This document shows, piece after piece, positions 61,011-64,000 of a stretch of DNA of 64,000 bases. Where the stretch lies: the NCBI GenBank assembly GCA_036796255.1, contig DAIRDH010000001.1:88298-152297 (forward strand), given 5' to 3'. Made by a program: the position numbers and the translations under genes. This DNA comes from T3Sed10-241 sp036796255. Its GTDB lineage: Bacteria > Bacteroidota > Bacteroidia > Flavobacteriales_D > Cryomorphaceae. The number at the start of each line of letters is the position of its first letter. Within the stretch, counting starts at the first letter, position 1. The notes beneath the pieces are model-generated. The model searched no databases. It was not told where the DNA came from and was given only the letters and a program-made list of their open reading frames with translations.

Positions 61011-61561
61011 TTAACTCTCCCTGTCAATAGTGCAGAAGTACTGTCCATTCGGTTCAGCCAGTCTGCAGTGATTTCATTTTCTGCCTCTATACGCTGCAAG
61101 ACAGAATCAGCATCCTGCAAAACCCGGTCCGCAATTTCTCTCTCTAACTTTACGAGAATATCAACGCTGTCAGCGGGTAAAAGATTGTGCTCAAGGTCAA
61201 GATTGAGGTCGGCCAATTGCTTTTTGGCGCGTTGGAGGCGCACTTCCCATGCACCCTTCTCCACAGCAAATGGGTGGTAAGGTTCACCTTCCCGGCTCAG
61301 GGCCAAAAGGCTTGCGGCCTGCAAGCTGTCCAGCGTATCATTTCGATTGATCAAGAGTGATTCCATTTCTTGCCATTTGGCCAACCGCTTTTCCCTGTGC
61401 TCGTTTATAACACCTTCGTCCAATTCTTCAAACGCAAATTCCCGCCTCTCCAGGTCAACAATCAGGTTGACATTGCCCCTGATCACATCATTGTAATCAG
61501 GACGCAACTGGCAGGCGACCATCCCCAGGCAAAGGATCGAAATGGTCAGCGTTGCCTTCAT
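61007..61561 (-). CDS. Coiled-coil lipoprotein
   Basis: The 184-residue protein has the lipobox LTISILCLGMVACQLRPD and then a mostly helical, charged sequence (RREFAFEELDEGVINEHREK, LQRAKKQLADLNLDLEHNLL, REIADRVLQDADSVLQRIEA) that should form coiled coil in the periplasm. No family was recognised. It overlaps serS and the TPR gene by 4 bases on each side, forming a tightly coupled trio. Confidence 0.7.
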   Translation of the reverse strand: MKATLTISILCLGMVACQLRPDYNDVIRGNVNLIVDLERREFAFEELDEGVINEHREKRLAKWQEMESLLINRNDTLDSLQAASLLALSREGEPYHPFAVEKGAWEVRLQRAKKQLADLNLDLEHNLLPADSVDILVKLEREIADRVLQDADSVLQRIEAENEITADWLNRMDSTSALLTGRVK

Positions 61562-62838
61562 CCTGCTATTCGGCTGAAGCCGGTGTATTTAATCAGCGCT
61601 TCAGGAATGTTAATGCCTTCAGCATCCTGGTTGTTTTCCAACAGGGCAGCCATGATGCGCGGCAGGGCCAGTGCTGAACCATTCAAGGTGTGCACCAATT
61701 CTGTTTTTTTCTCTCCAGTTCGCTTAAACCGACAGCGCAATCTGTTGCTCTGGAAGTTTTCGAAATTAGAAACCGAGCTCACTTCCAGCCACTTCTCCTG
61801 CGCAGTGCTGTACACCTCAAAGTCGAAGGTCATGGCCGCAGCAAACCCCATATCGCCGCCGCACAGGCGCAGCACGCGGTAAGGGAGGCCAAGCTTGTTG
61901 AGCAAGCCTTTCACATGGTTCACCATCGCGTCGAGCACTAGGTAACTGCTGTCGGGGTGGGCGATCTCGACGATTTCGACTTTGTCAAATTGATGCAGGC
62001 GATTGAGGCCGCGAACGTCCTTGCCGTATGATCCTGCTTCCCTTCTGAAGCATGGTGTGTAGCCACATTTCTTAATGGGAAAGTCGGCTTCATCCAGTAT
62101 CACATCCCTGTAAATATTGGTAATAGGAACCTCGGCCGTGGGGATGAGGTATAGGTCATCCTCGCCCACATAGTACATTTGGCCTTCTTTGTCGGGGAGC
62201 TGCCCGGTGCCAAACCCAGAATCTTCATTGACCACAAGCGGGGGTATCACTTCATCGTATCCGGCAGCTGAAGCTTCATCGAGGAAAAAGTTGATCAATG
62301 CGCGCTGCAGTTTGGCCCCTTTTCCGGTGTACACGGGAAATCCCGCTCCGGTTATTTTTACGCCAAGTTCAAAATCGATCAGGCCATATTTTGCGGCCAG
62401 CTCCCAATGCGGCTGCGCTCCATCATACAGTTTTGGAATGTCGCCGTGGGCAAAAACTTCCTGATTGTCCTCAGCGCTGCGGCCTTCGGGTACCAGATGG
62501 TGAGGAGCATTGGGAATTTGATAAAGCACATTGCTCAGGTCGGTATCAATCTGGCCCACTTGCGTTTTCAGGTTTTGAATACGTGTTTTAGTATTCGACA
62601 CCTTTTCTTTGAGCGTCTCAGCTTTGTCTTTTTCGCCCGCTTTCATCAATCCACCGATGTCTTTTGAAGCAGCATTCACTTCGGCCTGCAGGCCTTCCAG
62701 TTCTGAAAGTATCGACCTGTGTTGCACATCCAGCTCGAGGGCTTTGGATACCAGGTCGTTCAGTTGAGGATTGCCTCTTCGTTTAAGCCGCTCCAGGGCT
62801 TCATCTTTTTGCTCACGCAAATATTGTAACGTCAACAT
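61558..62838 (-). CDS. serS: Seryl-tRNA synthetase
   Basis: The 426-residue class II synthetase has the N-terminal tRNA-binding coiled coil (HRSILSELEGLQAEVNAASK ... NTKTRIQNLKTQVGQIDTDL). The catalytic motifs are LYLIPTAEVPITNIYRD, CFRREAGSYGKDVRGLNRLH with QFDKVEIV, and the C-terminal LNGSALALPRIMAALLENNQ. It charges tRNA-Ser. It leads an operon with a lipoprotein and a TPR protein. A TACTTTCG element (one mismatch to the -7 consensus) lies just upstream on the minus strand. Confidence 0.97.
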   Translation of the reverse strand: MLTLQYLREQKDEALERLKRRGNPQLNDLVSKALELDVQHRSILSELEGLQAEVNAASKDIGGLMKAGEKDKAETLKEKVSNTKTRIQNLKTQVGQIDTDLSNVLYQIPNAPHHLVPEGRSAEDNQEVFAHGDIPKLYDGAQPHWELAAKYGLIDFELGVKITGAGFPVYTGKGAKLQRALINFFLDEASAAGYDEVIPPLVVNEDSGFGTGQLPDKEGQMYYVGEDDLYLIPTAEVPITNIYRDVILDEADFPIKKCGYTPCFRREAGSYGKDVRGLNRLHQFDKVEIVEIAHPDSSYLVLDAMVNHVKGLLNKLGLPYRVLRLCGGDMGFAAAMTFDFEVYSTAQEKWLEVSSVSNFENFQSNRLRCRFKRTGEKKTELVHTLNGSALALPRIMAALLENNQDAEGINIPEALIKYTGFSRIAG

Positions 62839-62888
62839 ATTCTATCGGTTCGGGTTTCGAAAGTACAAATATTGTGGCCTTATGGCAT

Positions 62889-62917
62889 AAAAAAACTCCT
62901 GACGAAGCAGGAGTTTT
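62889..62917 (-). terminator. Rho-independent terminator of rplU-rpmA
   Basis: AAAACTCCTG (62892-62901) pairs with CAGGAGTTTT (62908-62917) around 6 bases, with a T run on the minus strand toward 62889. It is located 23 bases after the rpmA stop. Confidence 0.92.
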
Positions 62918-62940
62918 GATTCTTTAGGAAAAAAGATTCC

Positions 62941-63207
62941 TTACTTCTTTTCAGCTTGTGGAACTACCGAAACGAAGGACTTATTGTCGCGACGTTTGCG
63001 AAATTCTACCTGGCCATCAGCAAGAGCGAACAAGGTGTGGTCTTTGCCTACTCCTACGTTCAAACCCGCATGGTGACGGGTACCGCGCTGACGCACGATA
63101 ATATTGCCAGCTATGGCTTCCTGCCCTCCGAATATTTTAATCCCGAGGCGTTTGCTTTCCGATTCGCGTCCGTTTTTGGAACTACCGACTCCTTTCTTAT
63201 GTGCCAT
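62941..63207 (-). CDS. rpmA: 50S ribosomal protein L27
   Basis: The 88-residue protein is a canonical L27: MAHKKGVGSSKNGRESESKR, GLNVGVGKDHTLFALADGQV, and the TRHHAGLNV segment of its core. Its N-terminal arm reaches the peptidyl-transferase centre. There is no N-terminal cleavage extension as in Firmicutes. It follows rplU by 12 bases. Confidence 0.97.
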   Translation of the reverse strand: MAHKKGVGSSKNGRESESKRLGIKIFGGQEAIAGNIIVRQRGTRHHAGLNVGVGKDHTLFALADGQVEFRKRRDNKSFVSVVPQAEKK

Positions 63208-63219
63208 CGTTCGTTTGTT

Positions 63220-63621
63220 TTAGGCGTTTGTTGATTCGTTTTCAGCGCTGTCAGCGGCTTCAGCTTTAGGAGCTGATTTGGCTTCGGCTTTTTTCTCTTT
63301 TTTGCTCTCGCCAAAATTGATGCCTTCAATGGCTATTTTGGTGAATTGCTGGCGGTGGCCGTTCCGGGTTTGGTAACCTTTACGGCGTTTCTTTTTAAAG
63401 ATGATCACTTTGTCACCTTTGAGGTGCTCCACTACTTTCGCGGTGATGCTTGCACCTGCTACAGCTGGGGCGCCAACACTGATGTTTCCGTCATTGGCCA
63501 CAAGGAGTACTTCGTCAAAGGTCACATTGTCACCTGCTTCGTTGTTCAACCTGTGCACGAAAATGTGCTGATCTTTCTGTACTTTAAATTGTTGCCCTGC
63601 TATGTTAACTACTGCGTACAT
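63220..63621 (-). CDS. rplU: 50S ribosomal protein L21 with charged tail
   Basis: The start at 63621 (MYAVVNIAGQQFKVQKDQHI) is canonical. The L21 core ends near residue 103 with KKKRRKGYQTRNGHRQQFTK. It is followed by about 30 extra residues rich in Lys, Ala and Glu (SKKEKKAEAKSAPKAEAADS). L21 is usually about 103 residues, so this is a lineage-type extension. A textbook promoter precedes the gene and rpmA follows. Confidence 0.96.
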   Translation of the reverse strand: MYAVVNIAGQQFKVQKDQHIFVHRLNNEAGDNVTFDEVLLVANDGNISVGAPAVAGASITAKVVEHLKGDKVIIFKKKRRKGYQTRNGHRQQFTKIAIEGINFGESKKEKKAEAKSAPKAEAADSAENESTNA

Positions 63622-63657
63622 GGCTTGATTATTAATTGTTATCCCTATAAAGGGGCG

Positions 63658-63688
63658 CAAAGATAGTCAATGCGACGGGTTTAGCAAA
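63658..63688 (-). promoter_or_regulatory. Promoter of rplU-rpmA
   Basis: On the minus strand TTTG (63688-63685), 19 bases, then TATCTTTG (63665-63658) match the Bacteroidota consensus perfectly in both boxes. It abuts the stop codon of the EamA gene and lies about 37 bases before the rplU ATG. Confidence 0.8.
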
Positions 63689-64000
63689 CTATTTTTTCTT
63701 CCGATTGATCAATACAATGCCACATAGCATGCTCACGCCAAATCCTATTTGAATTCCATTGATGCGCTCCCCGTCAAAAAGGCCCCAAAGCACAGCCACC
63801 AGCGGTATGAGGTAAGTGACCGAAGATGCGAATAGCGTGTTGGTATCCTGCACCAATTTATTGAAAAGGATCAGCGCCATGGCCGTTCCAAATATAGCAA
63901 GCACAGCCACAGCACCGAGCCCTTGAAGTGCTCCGTCCATTTGGCTTAGCCTTTCGGCAAAATCGGTTCCAGCCAGCACCATAATGCCGAGGGGACTCAC
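63689..64000 (-). CDS. EamA/DMT-type transporter, C-terminal part
   Basis: The frame enters from the right edge and ends at 63689, giving the last 103 residues. There are three membrane helices (LGAVAVLAIFGTAMALILFN, FASSVTYLIPLVAVLWGLFD, GIQIGFGVSMLCGIVLI) with the EamA pattern LIPLVAVLWGLFDGERI and a basic end (NRKKK). EamA proteins are 10-helix metabolite exporters of the drug/metabolite superfamily. The start lies outside the window. Confidence 0.85.
   Translation of the reverse strand: MSPLGIMVLAGTDFAERLSQMDGALQGLGAVAVLAIFGTAMALILFNKLVQDTNTLFASSVTYLIPLVAVLWGLFDGERINGIQIGFGVSMLCGIVLINRKKK

Overview
The window is a chromosomal segment of a Bacteroidota bacterium, most likely order Flavobacteriales. 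The main evidence is the complete core operon of the type IX secretion system and gliding machinery (PorP/SprF, GldK, GldL, GldM, GldN). Supporting signs are a SusC/SusD pair, a subtilase with a type IX sorting domain, families largely confined to this phylum (DUF3822, DUF3078, DUF5606, DUF4286), and promoters of the Bacteroidota form TTTG-N19-21-TAnnTTTG instead of -35/-10 boxes. A run of exactly 100 N at 48563-48662 marks a scaffold gap. No rRNA, tRNA, CRISPR array, transposase or phage gene was seen.

Layout. 1-5516 (minus strand) is a tight housekeeping operon: a membrane protein, DUF3822, rsmD, a CBS-less KpsF/GutQ isomerase (API), kdsA, coaD and a thioredoxin-like protein without cysteines. 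5651-10665 holds mscL, a RecD-like helicase, envelope proteins, mscS and an Mpo1-like protein. 10671-17531 holds a thioredoxin-fold protein, an outer-membrane barrel, a TonB-dependent receptor, holA, amn and a small stand-alone PD-(D/E)xK domain protein. 17540-24424 has the secreted subtilase, a DUF5606 protein, three RNA-modification enzymes and a 2-hydroxyacid dehydrogenase. 24424-29017 has mgtE, ksgA, a DUF4286 protein, a membrane fatty-acid hydroxylase and a lysoplasmalogenase-like protein.

29018-32668 is the least explained block. A membrane-fusion-like protein, a VTC-type triphosphate-tunnel protein, a DUF4956 membrane protein and a beta-propeller-like lipoprotein form one compact operon. 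It sits behind an AT-rich leader with an 8+8 inverted repeat next to the predicted promoter. It has the architecture of an envelope polyphosphate-type system with no obvious transporter and is the best candidate here for an undescribed system.

32683-44238 (minus strand) carries an ABC-F ATPase and then the type IX core, preceded upstream by topA and an arginase-fold protein that has lost its metal-binding histidines. 44378-48838 (plus strand) is the operon miaB, sigma-54-type activator, lptE, a TPR-like protein and probably secG, whose 5' part is lost in the N gap. groES-groEL follow.

50889-55430 holds a SusC-like receptor that is intact in frame except for two internal stop codons (TAA at codon 4, TAG near codon 155), followed by an intact SusD. 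A 58-codon orphan small ORF sits between two strong terminators at 55525-55701. The last 8 kb carry a two-component system, an MFS transporter, the serS-lipoprotein-TPR operon, rplU-rpmA behind a textbook promoter, and the C-terminal part of an EamA transporter cut by the window edge.

Themes linking the genes are envelope construction (KDO synthesis, LptE, SecG, T9SS, TonB receptors), translation (serS, L21, L27, rsmD, ksgA, miaB, pseudouridine synthase, ABC-F) and protein folding (GroESL). All functional calls come from reading motifs by eye; no database search was possible.
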